64,000 nt of DNA, from contig CBFIHE010000002.1 of NCBI GenBank assembly GCA_965662345.1, forward strand, positions 119,558-183,557, read 5' to 3'. The position numbers and the translations under genes are program-made. Within the stretch, counting starts at the first letter, position 1; every line of letters starts with the position of its first letter. Below the pieces are notes generated by a model. The model made no database searches. It was not told the DNA's origin and was given only the letters and a program-made list of their open reading frames with translations. This document shows positions 17,449-25,461 of this stretch, piece by piece. The DNA is from UBA6049 sp965662345. GTDB lineage: Bacteria > Bacteroidota > Bacteroidia > Flavobacteriales_G > Salibacteraceae.

Positions 17449-18224
17449 TATCTCACTTTTGCACGCAATAAAATTTTAGAGAAAATACTAGGTACAAAAC
17501 GCTTCAAGTAAATACTTAGCACCTCATACCCGCCAAAATAGGCTTCTTCTTTTCCACGCTCAATGGAACGAATAATTTTACCCGCTAAGGTATCTGGACT
17601 CATGCCTTTTGCTTGCGCTTCATCCATTTGATTCAGCTTTTTACCTGTCTCGTTCAGAGCATTCACGCTCACATCTGTTCTGATAAACCCTGGACAAAGC
17701 AAGGTGATTTGGATATCCTTATCGTGTAATTCTGTACGTAACCCATCAAAATAACCATGTAAAGCGTGCTTTGCTGCAGCGTATGCTGTTCTGTATGGAG
17801 ATGAAATAATACCTACTAAACTACTGGTTACAGCAATTTTTCCACCTCCTGTTTCTACCATGTGTTTGGCAACATATCTGGTAAGCTCCACGGTACCAAA
17901 GAAATCGATTTCCATTATTCTCCGCTCTGTGGCTAAAGAAGTGTCTAATGCCATTCCGCGCTGACTAATACCCCCGTTATTAATAAGGATATCAATCTTC
18001 CCCACAGTTTGAATAACTTCATGCGATATACCTTTCAAGGTATCTGCTTGCTCCAAATCTAAAGGGAACACATAAGACTTTGATTCCAATGCCGTAGAGA
18101 GTCTTTCTAACTTCTCTTTGTTTCTTGCAGATAGAATAACCGTATCGCCTCTTTTGGCATATGCCTTAGCCAAGGCCTCACCAATTCCAGAGCTTGCTCC
18201 TGTAATCCAAACTGTTTGCCCCAT
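17448..18224 (-). CDS. Short-chain dehydrogenase/reductase
   Basis: 258 residues, classical SDR fold. Cofactor motif 'WITGASSGIGEALAKAYAKRG' at the N-terminus, 'INNGGIS' (NNG) near residue 88, catalytic Ser in 'VTSSLVGIIS' and the YxxxK pair in 'YRTAYAAAKHALHG' near residue 150. The C-terminal 'YLKRFVPSIFSKILLRAKVR' is hydrophobic/basic, as in membrane-associated DHRS7-like members. It precedes the quinone oxidoreductase gene with a one-base overlap. Substrate unknown. Confidence 0.88.
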   Translation of the reverse strand: MGQTVWITGASSGIGEALAKAYAKRGDTVILSARNKEKLERLSTALESKSYVFPLDLEQADTLKGISHEVIQTVGKIDILINNGGISQRGMALDTSLATERRIMEIDFFGTVELTRYVAKHMVETGGGKIAVTSSLVGIISSPYRTAYAAAKHALHGYFDGLRTELHDKDIQITLLCPGFIRTDVSVNALNETGKKLNQMDEAQAKGMSPDTLAGKIIRSIERGKEEAYFGGYEVLSIYLKRFVPSIFSKILLRAKVR

Positions 18225-18302
18225 GAAAAAATTCTTGTTTCCTTAACAAGATTAAGCATTTCAATACGTGCTAATTCGGTACGTTAGTAGAAATTGTTCA
18301 CG

Positions 18303-19205
18303 GTGAATTTTATAAAGTCTTTCTTGTTGCTTCTTTTTATTCCAGGATGCAACGCACCTCATCAAAATCTAATGGAAGAAATAGATATTCAAGGGCACAG
18401 AGGCTGTAGAGGCTTGATGCCTGAAAATAGTATACCAGCCTTCAAGAAAGCTTTAGAGTTGGGTGTTACAACACTGGAGCTAGATGTTGTAATAACATCA
18501 GACTCTAAGGTTGTTGTAAGCCATGAGCCTTTTCTCTCACATGAAATCTGTAGTGATCAAAGCGGTAAACGAATTCTCCAAGCGGATGAGAGAACATTCA
18601 ATATTTTTAAGATGACGTATGGGGAATTGCAATCTTTTGACTGTGGCTTGCAGCCTCACCATCGCTTTCCAGAACAAATTAAAACTGCCACTGCAAAGCC
18701 GTTGCTTATTGATGTAATTAAAGCAGCAGAATCTTATTGCCTTGAAAATAATAGGCCACTTCCATTTTACAATATTGAGACAAAATGCACTCCTCAAGGT
18801 GATGGCATCTTTCATCCGCTACCTGAACGATTTGTTGAGCTAGTTCTAGATGATATTTTAAAAGCCAATATCAAGGAGCGATTCATCCTACAATCTTTTG
18901 ATGTACGCACCCTGCAATTCGCAAAACGCTTGGATTCAACATATACGACTGCATTGCTTGTTGAAAATGACAATGGGATTGAAGCAAACTTGGCAAGTCT
19001 TGGTTTCACACCAGATATTTATAGCTGTGAATACACCTTGCTAGGGTCGCAGGATATCAAGAATATTCAAGAAAAGGGTATGCTTGTTATTCCTTGGACG
19101 GTGAATGACACGGCAGACATGAATTGGCTAATTAATGAAGGTGTAGATGGCATTATTACAGATTACCCCGATCGATTGCTCAGCCTGGTAAAAGCATCAT
19201 TTTAA
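18303..19205 (+). CDS. Glycerophosphodiester phosphodiesterase, lipoprotein
   Basis: Hydrolyses glycerophosphodiesters to glycerol 3-phosphate and an alcohol. About 300 residues. GTG 18303 gives VNFIKSFLLLLFIPGC, a lipoprotein signal with Cys at the end of the hydrophobic stretch; a TTG at 18294 adds three residues. There is no ATG before the mature domain. The catalytic region opens with 'DIQGHRGCRGLMPENS' and 'TLELDVVITSDSKVVVSHEP' (HRG, E-x-D and H residues) and ends with 'VIPWTVND' and 'GVDGIITDYPD'. Probably envelope-located. The stop shares TTAA with the convergent regulator. Confidence 0.9.
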   Translation: MNFIKSFLLLLFIPGCNAPHQNLMEEIDIQGHRGCRGLMPENSIPAFKKALELGVTTLELDVVITSDSKVVVSHEPFLSHEICSDQSGKRILQADERTFNIFKMTYGELQSFDCGLQPHHRFPEQIKTATAKPLLIDVIKAAESYCLENNRPLPFYNIETKCTPQGDGIFHPLPERFVELVLDDILKANIKERFILQSFDVRTLQFAKRLDSTYTTALLVENDNGIEANLASLGFTPDIYSCEYTLLGSQDIKNIQEKGMLVIPWTVNDTADMNWLINEGVDGIITDYPDRLLSLVKASF

Positions 19206-19492
19206 TTATCCGTTTTCAAATAAGCCTTCATGTTCTCAACATAGTTGTCAAACGCTTCCAATCCTTTTTGCGTAACAGTGCATGTAGTAACTGGATAATT
19301 CCCCTTAAAGCCTTTGATTACCTCTACATATCCAGCTTGCCTAAGTTTAGTGATTTGAACGCTCAAGTTACCTCGTGTTGCTTTTGTTTCATCTAAAAGA
19401 TAGTTGAACTCTGCAGACTTTACGCCTACCAACAAGCTCATTATAGCCAAGCGAAGGGCTGAATGCAATATGGGGTCAAGAGGTTTAAACAT
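19202..19492 (-). CDS. Winged-helix (MarR/HTH_34-like) transcriptional regulator
   Basis: 96 residues, a minimal winged helix. 'LHSALRLAIMSLLVG' is the first helix, 'FNYLLDETKATRGNLSVQITKLRQAGYVEV' the helix-turn-helix and 'GNYPVTTCTVTQKGLEAFDNYVENM' the wing and last helix. It overlaps the membrane protein gene by 8 bases. Two matching palindromes at 20082-20096 and 20153-20167 in front of the operon are its likely binding sites, so it probably represses its own operon (inference). Confidence 0.85.
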   Translation of the reverse strand: MFKPLDPILHSALRLAIMSLLVGVKSAEFNYLLDETKATRGNLSVQITKLRQAGYVEVIKGFKGNYPVTTCTVTQKGLEAFDNYVENMKAYLKTDN

Positions 19493-19982
19493 GGTTGGCC
19501 TCTGCTTTTCTACTTAAAATAATTCCTGGAATCATATAGCTTGCCCAAATAGCTGCAACTAGGAGTAAGAGTTGTTGCTCAAACCCTACAAATGCGCTTG
19601 CAATAGCAAGTACCCAGCATAATGCAGCTCCTACTTTCATAAGTTTAAAATTCAGTAGTCCGCCAGAGACAAATGTAGCTGTTCCATACAGCCCTATTAA
19701 AATTGGATAGGCCATTGTCCAACTCAGCTTTCCTAATGCTGCCAAAGTAAGTACAACCAATAACATGGCTCCAAAAGACGGCCACAAGTAACGCATGGCT
19801 TCATCAAAATGGGTATGCACCTTTGCCGCGGCTTTCATTCTAGAAACTAAAATGCCAGTTGCTATTCCTGATAATGGCATGAGGATAATCCACCCGGCAT
19901 AGTGAGCAGACCCAAATCCATAGAGTTGAATCCATACATATTCGAATAAAGCAGCTATTGTAACCGTAATACCCCAAAGCAT
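19485..19982 (-). CDS. Membrane partner of the winged-helix regulator, in-frame part of a frameshifted gene
   Basis: 165 residues, with about six transmembrane helices and a cytoplasmic loop near 'RMKAAAKVHTHFDEA'. The visible ORF begins abruptly with MLWGITVTIAALFEYVW, in the middle of what in related proteins is 'a polar N-terminus followed by LWG'. A separate upstream reading frame (19955-20077) encodes exactly such a polar N-terminus and would join as KS-Y-MLWG if one base were added near 19981-19990. Intact length would be about 197 residues. Either a one-base deletion, a sequencing error or an internal start. Such membrane proteins often precede winged-helix regulators in Bacteroidota; function unknown. 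Confidence 0.72.
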   Translation of the reverse strand: MLWGITVTIAALFEYVWIQLYGFGSAHYAGWIILMPLSGIATGILVSRMKAAAKVHTHFDEAMRYLWPSFGAMLLVVLTLAALGKLSWTMAYPILIGLYGTATFVSGGLLNFKLMKVGAALCWVLAIASAFVGFEQQLLLLVAAIWASYMIPGIILSRKAEANHV

Positions 19983-20077
19983 GTAGATTTTCCGTCATCT
20001 TTTACTCTTCTCCTACCTGAAGCCACCATGGACTTCAGAATTTCTAAACTTTCTTGTGGTGTAAGTTCTTTTTCCAT
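19955..20077 (-). pseudogene. Displaced N-terminal fragment of the same membrane protein
   Basis: ATG at 20077 opens a 40-codon frame starting MEKELTPQESLEILKSMVAS and continuing 'GRRRVKDDGKS' before it leaves the family pattern and stops at TAG (19955-19957). The 'E-L-T-P-x-E-S-L' opening followed by a basic helix is what I would expect at the head of the 19485 protein. With one extra base the two frames fuse into a single gene of about 594 bases. Confidence 0.65.
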
Positions 20078-20081
20078 TTTA

Positions 20082-20096
20082 GTTTATTTTATAAAC
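20082..20096. promoter_or_regulatory. Palindromic operator candidate 1
   Basis: GTTTATTTTATAAAC, a perfect 5-bp-arm palindrome (GTTTA-N5-TAAAC) directly upstream of the ATG at 20077. It has the same arms and spacing as the site at 20153-20167. Confidence 0.6.
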
Positions 20097-20135
20097 AACA
20101 TTTACAATTAAAAAGAGCCAATTTGACTCTGATGA

Positions 20136-20143
20136 CAAATATA
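20136..20143 (-). promoter_or_regulatory. Putative -7 box of the winged-helix operon
   Basis: On the minus strand TATATTTG fits TAnnTTTG. It lies between the two palindromes, about 60 bases upstream of the start at 20077; the distal palindrome would cover the -33 region. Confidence 0.5.
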
Positions 20144-20152
20144 TATAAACTT

Positions 20153-20167
20153 GTTTACATTATAAAC
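20153..20167. promoter_or_regulatory. Palindromic operator candidate 2
   Basis: GTTTACATTATAAAC has the same GTTTA-N5-TAAAC architecture as 20082-20096; an extra TAAAC half-site at 20146-20150 precedes it. Centre-to-centre distance is 71 bases. Confidence 0.6.
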
Positions 20168-20183
20168 TACATTACCAAAAAAA

Positions 20184-21500
20184 TTATGCCGTGGCTTTTC
20201 CCTCTTGTATTATGGGCTGTTCAGGTAAGATTGTTTCTATATCATCTAGTTGTTTCTTGGCTATCTCCATTTGCTTCATAAATTCATCTAACATGTTTGG
20301 GTCAACTGGTTTTGAAGGAGGCATAGGTTCTGATCTGTGATTTACTTGCTTACCGTTTTTCCAGAAACGGAAACACACATGTGGACCAGTTGCTAACCCA
20401 GTACTTCCAACATATCCTATTACATCTCCTTGCTTCACGACATTTCCTGGATTCATACCAGATGCAATCTTGCTCATGTGCAAGTACTGCGTAGTATATG
20501 TGCTGTTGTGTCTAATTTTCACATAGTTTCCATTGTATCTAGAAAACCTTGCCTCTGATACTACTCCGTCTCCAACTGCCAGAATAGGAGTTCCTTTTGG
20601 AGCAGCATAATCAGTTCCTAAATGTGCTTTCCAACGTTTTTGAACTGGATGAAAGCGCTTCATTGTATAGCCTGATGTTAGTCTACCAAATTTGAGGGGT
20701 GATTTCAAGAAAGCTTTTCGCAAGCTATTTCCCTCTTCATCAAAAAAATCTTCGCCCGTGGTGTTGTCAAACTTGAAAGCGTAGAAATCTGCTCCACCAT
20801 GATGAAAGAGTGCAGTTTTAATTGCACCTACTCCCACAAACTCATCATCTACATAGCGCTCTTCAAAAACAACCTTGAAGAAATCATTCTTCTGAATACG
20901 GTAAAAATCAATAGTCCAAGCATATACATTTGCCATTTCCATAGCTAAAGCAGGACTAAGCTCTTGTTCTTGCAATGCTTCAAACAGCGATGACCTTATG
21001 ATTCCTGCGGCTTCACGTGTTCTTACCTCAACTTGCCTAGAATCTTTATAAATACCTAAAGAATCTTTAAGTTCATATACCACAAAGTCTATGGAATTTG
21101 GCTCATACACGAAATAAAGAGGAGTTGCTAAACTGTCTTTAGACTTTACAACCGTATACTTTTTACCGTGCCGTAGATAGCGGACATCAAAGGTTTCTTT
21201 GCTCTCTCTAGCCAAACGATCTATGGTTTGGTATTCTACATCATGAGCAAGAAGTATATCTGCCAAAAACTCATTCCTTTTTATTTTGCTTTGGTAGAAA
21301 TCAAACGAGTCAACAGGAAAACCAAAAAGGCTATCTGGAACGCTAATCACATTCTGCACAGAGTCTGTACTGTTGAGCGCAGTAACGTTAGCAGCCCCTC
21401 CCTTATCATCATTCTCACAAAGAAGAATAAGCACAAAGAATACCAAGGCTATAGAACCTAGGAGCAAGTATACGAGTCTATTCCCCTTCACCACTTTCAT
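20184..21500 (-). CDS. M23-family (LytM-like) peptidase
   Basis: 438-residue envelope protein related to peptidoglycan endopeptidases. A single N-terminal membrane anchor ('LVYLLLGSIALVFFVLILLC'), a middle domain of about 220 residues and a C-terminal LytM domain. The first zinc motif HxxxD is present ('HLGTDYAAPKGTPILAVGDG', near residue 291), as is 'TTQYLHMSK'. The closing HxH motif reads 'GPHVCFRF', with Cys in place of the second His, a zinc ligand. Cys can bind zinc, so activity is possible but unproven. The 3' end carries a short Gln/Glu-rich tail. The start overlaps the upstream dioxygenase gene by 23 bases. Confidence 0.88.
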   Translation of the reverse strand: MKVVKGNRLVYLLLGSIALVFFVLILLCENDDKGGAANVTALNSTDSVQNVISVPDSLFGFPVDSFDFYQSKIKRNEFLADILLAHDVEYQTIDRLARESKETFDVRYLRHGKKYTVVKSKDSLATPLYFVYEPNSIDFVVYELKDSLGIYKDSRQVEVRTREAAGIIRSSLFEALQEQELSPALAMEMANVYAWTIDFYRIQKNDFFKVVFEERYVDDEFVGVGAIKTALFHHGGADFYAFKFDNTTGEDFFDEEGNSLRKAFLKSPLKFGRLTSGYTMKRFHPVQKRWKAHLGTDYAAPKGTPILAVGDGVVSEARFSRYNGNYVKIRHNSTYTTQYLHMSKIASGMNPGNVVKQGDVIGYVGSTGLATGPHVCFRFWKNGKQVNHRSEPMPPSKPVDPNMLDEFMKQMEIAKKQLDDIETILPEQPIIQEGKATA

Positions 21501-22452
21501 TAAGTACTTTCAAGACCCAGTCTTTACCCCAATTTTCTCGCTCTTCTTTAGTCCAGAGTTCAGGAAAGAAAATACGTTTCTGATACTGTGGAGGAAGATA
21601 CTCTTGCCAATTTGTACCTCCAGTGGCTTTTTCATCCATCGGTCTCCGCTTCAGGTAAGTTACCGCAGACTTGAGATGCATGAGTGGCCATTCTACATTA
21701 ACATACAAGTCTAGCTGCTTGAGCGATTTAATGATTTTCGCATCATCTTGCTCTGCTGGGCTAAGCTTCTTGTAGACAGCCCAAATATTTTTGTTCTTGT
21801 ACTCGTCTGCAAGGTCTAATAGCTCATCAGTATACTTCTCTTCAAACTGTTTTAGCGTTAGCGTTTTCTTTCCTGTTGAAGCTTCTGTAGCTCCACGTTT
21901 CCAATATAAAAAGCGAAAAACTTCTTCTAAATCTGGTGTAGAATCATTGTCAAAACGGTGACGCTCATCTTTGTCTACCAGGTTAATTAATGGCGTGGTG
22001 CAAATCTCAATCTTACGATATTGCGCACTTTGAAATCCTGATGCGGGTATTAAGCTCATGCGGAATTTGAGGAACTGCTCACGCTCCATACCTTTATACA
22101 TAACCTCAAAAGACTTGGTTAAGGCTTCAAAGTATCTATTAATACGCATCACTCTTCTGAGAAAGAACTCTCCATTTATCTTATTTCCATTTGATATTTG
22201 ATTTATCTCATGGAGAGATAGCTTAAAATAAAGCTCTGTGATTTGGTGGTACATGATGAAGATTTCTTCATCGGGAAAGTTTGTTCTTGGATTCTGAAGA
22301 CTCAATAGGGTATCCAGGTGGATGTAATTCCAGTAGCTAATGTAGTCTGCATAAAGTAACCCATCTAGGTATGCTGTTAGGTCTTGGCCTGTAACTTCAT
22401 ACTTTTCTTGTAGTTTTTTTATGCGCTCTACTACTTCTTTTGAAAGTGCCAT
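21478..22452 (-). CDS. kynA: Tryptophan 2,3-dioxygenase family protein
   Basis: Heme enzyme opening the indole ring of tryptophan to N-formylkynurenine. About 324 residues from ATG 22452 (MALSKEVVERIKKL); the longer frame to 22545 has no family match and crosses a hairpin. Family features: 'ADYISYWNYIHLDTLLSLQNPR', the active-site His in 'IMYHQITELYFKLSLHEI', 'SGFQSAQYRKIE', a conserved heme-region His in 'PLMHLKSAVTYLKR' and a 'TGGTNW' loop. No other kynurenine-pathway gene lies in the window. It is divergent enough from canonical TDO that substrate range is uncertain. Confidence 0.82.
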   Translation of the reverse strand: MALSKEVVERIKKLQEKYEVTGQDLTAYLDGLLYADYISYWNYIHLDTLLSLQNPRTNFPDEEIFIMYHQITELYFKLSLHEINQISNGNKINGEFFLRRVMRINRYFEALTKSFEVMYKGMEREQFLKFRMSLIPASGFQSAQYRKIEICTTPLINLVDKDERHRFDNDSTPDLEEVFRFLYWKRGATEASTGKKTLTLKQFEEKYTDELLDLADEYKNKNIWAVYKKLSPAEQDDAKIIKSLKQLDLYVNVEWPLMHLKSAVTYLKRRPMDEKATGGTNWQEYLPPQYQKRIFFPELWTKEERENWGKDWVLKVLNESGEGE

Positions 22453-22525
22453 GATATATAATTCGGGTTGAGTTGGCGAAAGTAGTACATCAAAGTAAAT
22501 GCATTCAGTCACATTCAAATAAACA

Positions 22526-22555
22526 ACAGCTGGGTGGTTATTCACACCCAGCTGT
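22526..22555 (-). terminator. Intrinsic terminator of the DUF3108 gene
   Basis: Perfect 10-bp stem CAGCTGGGTG/CACCCAGCTG with an 8-base loop, followed on the minus strand by a T-rich TTGTTTATTT. It lies 6 bases beyond the stop at 22561. Confidence 0.8.
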
Positions 22556-22560
22556 GTACG

Positions 22561-23370
22561 CTATATTCTAGCAATAGGGAACTTCACATTCTTGTAGTTG
22601 GTGAGTTCCATTTTAATGCTGCCCACCAAGATATCTGCCTTTAGCAGTACAGGAATTTTATTTAAGTCATCTGTAACATAAACTGTTAAATCTTCCGGGT
22701 CATTGAAAACTCTACCCTTTTGAACCAATGGCTGAAACTTCAAGCACCTGTAGGTTCCATTTCTTACTTCAACCTCTTCTCTACCTACGTAACGTATTTT
22801 GAGCGGTTCTAACTTTTCATCTACAACTGCCTGCATAACTATTACGTCTCCAGGCTTGTATTTGCTCATATTTAGCGTTCGTGCGAAATAATAAGCGCTC
22901 ATCATGTCTTGCACTCCGTAAGGTATAACTACCAACGTATTCTTGTGAGTATGCATGATGTTTCTTTTATGAAAGAACGTATACTCTTGGTAGAACTCGT
23001 AGCCACCTTCATTTACGTTTCGCTTGAAAACATAGGGGTGCATCCGCTCTGCATCAATGTAACTTTCATAACGATCACGTACTTTGAAAAACCAATCAAA
23101 TGCGCCTTTACTGCGTCCTGTACCTACTACGTGATACACATTGTGCTTACCGTGGTTGTGGTCTTCATTCATCACTTCCACAGTAGCAACACCTGCATCT
23201 ACAAATCCATAGTGTACTACGTATTCTAGTTTTTCACCTTTCTTGAAAACAGGGTAGCTTACCCTGTGAAGTTCATTCAGCTTTGTTTCAACGCTATCAA
23301 TGAAGTCACTTTGGGCATTCATACTTGTGAGCATGAACACCAATGCTAAAAGAGTGCTTAACCGTTTCAT
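22561..23370 (-). CDS. DUF3108 domain-containing secreted protein
   Basis: 269 residues from ATG 23370, with signal peptide MKRLSTLLALVFMLTSMNA. The longer frame to 23436 is not preferred because it would bury the signal. Family landmarks: 'FKKGEKLEYVVHYGFVDAGVATVEV', 'AFDWFFKVRDRYESYID', 'QDMMSAYYFARTLN' and 'LKFQPLVQKGRVFNDPEDLTVYVTDDLNKIPVLLKADI'. Periplasmic or outer-membrane-associated, of unknown biochemical role. It ends at a strong terminator. Confidence 0.85.
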   Translation of the reverse strand: MKRLSTLLALVFMLTSMNAQSDFIDSVETKLNELHRVSYPVFKKGEKLEYVVHYGFVDAGVATVEVMNEDHNHGKHNVYHVVGTGRSKGAFDWFFKVRDRYESYIDAERMHPYVFKRNVNEGGYEFYQEYTFFHKRNIMHTHKNTLVVIPYGVQDMMSAYYFARTLNMSKYKPGDVIVMQAVVDEKLEPLKIRYVGREEVEVRNGTYRCLKFQPLVQKGRVFNDPEDLTVYVTDDLNKIPVLLKADILVGSIKMELTNYKNVKFPIARI

Positions 23371-23445
23371 ATGCTCTGTGTTTTGTACAGAATTTCCAAG
23401 ATTTATGCCAGAATTACGCAACGGTTCTAAATTCATATCTCATAT

Positions 23446-24120
23446 CTACGTAACCCCCTGAATAACAACAACAAATTCTCCTTTAGGGTCTTTTTCAGAA
23501 AAATGAGAAAGCACCTCAGATGCGGTGCCGTTTACTGTTTCGCCAAATCTTTTACTTATTTCTCTGGATACACTTATTCTTCTTTGAGGACCACAGAACT
23601 CTACCAATTGTGTGAGGGTTTTAACCATTCGATGTGGCGACTCGTAACACACAACAGTGTCTTGAGAAGAAGCGATTTCTTTAAAGCGAGTTTGTCTGCC
23701 TTTCTTGTGAGGCAAAAAACCAATGTATGAGAATCTGTCTGTAGGAAATCCACTTTGGACAAGTGCTGGCACAAATGCCGTAGCTCCAGGTAGACACTCC
23801 ACTGCAATTCCCGCTTGACCACACGCCCTAATTAGCAAAAATCCTGGATCTGAAATAGCAGGGGTGCCGGCATCAGAAACGAGTGCGTATGTCTTACCCT
23901 CTTGTAATTGGGCTACAATTGCTTCAGTTGCGCGATGCTCATTGTGTAGATGATAGCTTCTTGTAGGGGTATTGATTTCATAGTGAGAAAGCAACTTGCC
24001 TGTTGTTCTGGTATCTTCAGCTAAAATCAAGTCTACTTCCTTCAAGACAATAATAGCCCTAAAAGTCATATCAGCAAGATTACCGATAGGTGTAGGTACG
24101 ATAAAGAGTTTTCCAGACAT
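23446..24120 (-). CDS. rsmI: 16S rRNA (cytidine-1402-2'-O)-methyltransferase RsmI
   Basis: SAM-dependent methylation of C1402 in the ribosomal P-site region. 224 residues from ATG 24120, whose A is shared with the preceding TAA (TAATG). Motifs: 'GKLFIVPTPIGNLADMTFRA', 'ILAEDTRTTGKLLSHY', 'LVSDAGTPAISDPG' and 'CYESPHRMVKTL'. The C-terminus 'GEFVVVIQGV' is complete. Part of a minus-strand unit with the TerB-like gene. Confidence 0.95.
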   Translation of the reverse strand: MSGKLFIVPTPIGNLADMTFRAIIVLKEVDLILAEDTRTTGKLLSHYEINTPTRSYHLHNEHRATEAIVAQLQEGKTYALVSDAGTPAISDPGFLLIRACGQAGIAVECLPGATAFVPALVQSGFPTDRFSYIGFLPHKKGRQTRFKEIASSQDTVVCYESPHRMVKTLTQLVEFCGPQRRISVSREISKRFGETVNGTASEVLSHFSEKDPKGEFVVVIQGVT

Positions 24121-24551
24121 TAGTTTTTCCAAGACATCATTTGCTCAATAACGTCATCTCTGTCTTTACCACCTTCAATCATTGAAATTATTTCTTGGAT
24201 AGTCTCTTCAATGGTAGCGGGCTCAAAACCTAAGCCAACCCCATAACTCATACACATCCTAAACTCATTGGAATCAACTTCTCCATCTACAAGCATCATT
24301 TGTACGAGATTGTAAAGCTGTGTGCAGCGCTCCTCTTTAGAGGCAGGGGGGGTAAACATAACGTTTGTAGAGTCATCTACTAAACTTTCCAGTTCTTCCC
24401 GCGTGATGTAGTACTTCTTTGAGATTTTGAAGAGGTTGTCTAGCTCAACTTTATCTAAGATTCCGTCTGCCATAGCAACTGCTAAGAGATTCTTGAAGTG
24501 ACTTCTTACCTTCTTCTTATTATCTGATTCAAATGCTTTGTGTAGTTCCAT
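24120..24551 (-). CDS. TerB-like (tellurite-resistance fold) protein
   Basis: 143 residues, all-helical, with two acidic metal-binding-like loops of the TerB type: 'AMADGILDKVELDNLFKI' and 'MLVDGEVDSNEFRMCM'. The family fold (DjlA/TerB) is seen in membrane-linked and stress proteins; no tellurite genes are nearby, so resistance should not be assumed. It lies between the acidic protein at 24574 and rsmI, with a one-base overlap to the latter. Confidence 0.75.
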   Translation of the reverse strand: MELHKAFESDNKKKVRSHFKNLLAVAMADGILDKVELDNLFKISKKYYITREELESLVDDSTNVMFTPPASKEERCTQLYNLVQMMLVDGEVDSNEFRMCMSYGVGLGFEPATIEETIQEIISMIEGGKDRDDVIEQMMSWKN

Positions 24552-24573
24552 TTCTAAGTATTAACGCCCCAAG

Positions 24574-25374
24574 TTACATAAATCTGCGCTCTATGAGTTC
24601 TGTAAACTCAACGACTACTTCAGAATCAGTATTCCATTCATATTTGGGCACTAGTTGTATTTCTAAAAATCTTCTGGCATCATTCAAAGATTCCAAGTGA
24701 TTTAATTCATTTACTGCTCTATTGAAAGCTTCCATGTTACCATTAAAAAGCTCATTGGAGAAGAGAAAGCGCTGGTTTAATCCTATGGCTGCCTTCAAAT
24801 CTGTCACGGGTGACTTTTTCAGTCTATCTGCCAACGAGTTATCATCCTGGTTAAACCGCTCATTCGTTTCAACATTGTCTGCATTTTTCGCTGCGTCTAC
24901 CTCGGGCTTCGAAAGCACTTCCGTATCAACTTTAGCGTCTTCCTCACTTTCAATCTCTAGGTCATCATTAATATCAGCAGTGGCTTCAGCCTCTTCCACC
25001 TTGTTGACCTCCTCGATGACTGCGTCTTCTTTTGTATCGGTGAGAATCTCCTGCTCCTCTGTTTCTGCATCTTCAGCAATAGCGCTTTCAAACGCATCAA
25101 CTTCATGCATGATATCTGTTGTTACCTCCTCTTCAGAATCGTCTGCCTTAGGTGATGCATCAGCAGCGTTCTCTCTTTCAATTTGAAATGCAGCATCACC
25201 TGATATACCTACCATAAATTTAAGCACCACAAGAGTATCATTAACCTCCGCAAGCTCTTTTTGAAGACTTTCTAATCTGTCTTCACTCAAGGGGTTTGAT
25301 TCGAGCGACTGAAACGTCTCGTTAAAATGATTCACTTTGGTTTGAAGGAGTTGGTATAATTCCGCTGTATTCAT
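24574..25374 (-). CDS. Conserved Bacteroidota protein with acidic middle region
   Basis: 266 residues from ATG 25374 (MNTAELYQLL). Residues 1-60 form a helical segment ('VNHFNETFQSLESN', 'LQKELAEVNDTLVVLKFMVG'). Residues about 70-185 are dominated by Glu, Asp and Ala without defined structure. The C-terminal 80 residues are well defined ('VTDLKAAIGLNQRFLFSNEL', 'AFNRAVNELNHLESLNDA', 'VVEFTELIERRF'), a pattern I know from uncharacterised Bacteroidota proteins. No function can be assigned. It is divergent from tdk and leads the TerB-rsmI unit. Confidence 0.78.
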   Translation of the reverse strand: MNTAELYQLLQTKVNHFNETFQSLESNPLSEDRLESLQKELAEVNDTLVVLKFMVGISGDAAFQIERENAADASPKADDSEEEVTTDIMHEVDAFESAIAEDAETEEQEILTDTKEDAVIEEVNKVEEAEATADINDDLEIESEEDAKVDTEVLSKPEVDAAKNADNVETNERFNQDDNSLADRLKKSPVTDLKAAIGLNQRFLFSNELFNGNMEAFNRAVNELNHLESLNDARRFLEIQLVPKYEWNTDSEVVVEFTELIERRFM

Positions 25375-25410
25375 TGATTTTGGCGTCTTTTTGTGCAACT
25401 GCACCACTCG

Positions 25411-25428
25411 CAAATTTAATTAGATTTG
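25411..25428. promoter_or_regulatory. Back-to-back -7 boxes between tdk and the acidic-protein gene
   Basis: Plus strand TAGATTTG at 25421-25428 faces tdk (start 25462). Minus strand TAAATTTG, at 25411-25418, faces the gene starting at 25374. Both match TAnnTTTG; clear -33 elements are not seen at normal spacing. Confidence 0.45.
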
Positions 25429-25461
25429 TTTGTCTTACTTAGACAATCTCACATTTCAAGT

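Noticed and set aside
24120..24551. Tellurite resistance operon
   Set aside because: A single TerB-like fold without terC, terD, terE or terZ neighbours does not support the phenotype.
24722..25186. 154-codon plus-strand frame, Ser-rich
   Set aside because: It is the complement of the Glu/Asp/Ala-rich stretch of the minus-strand gene at 24574; composition alone explains it and it has no start context.
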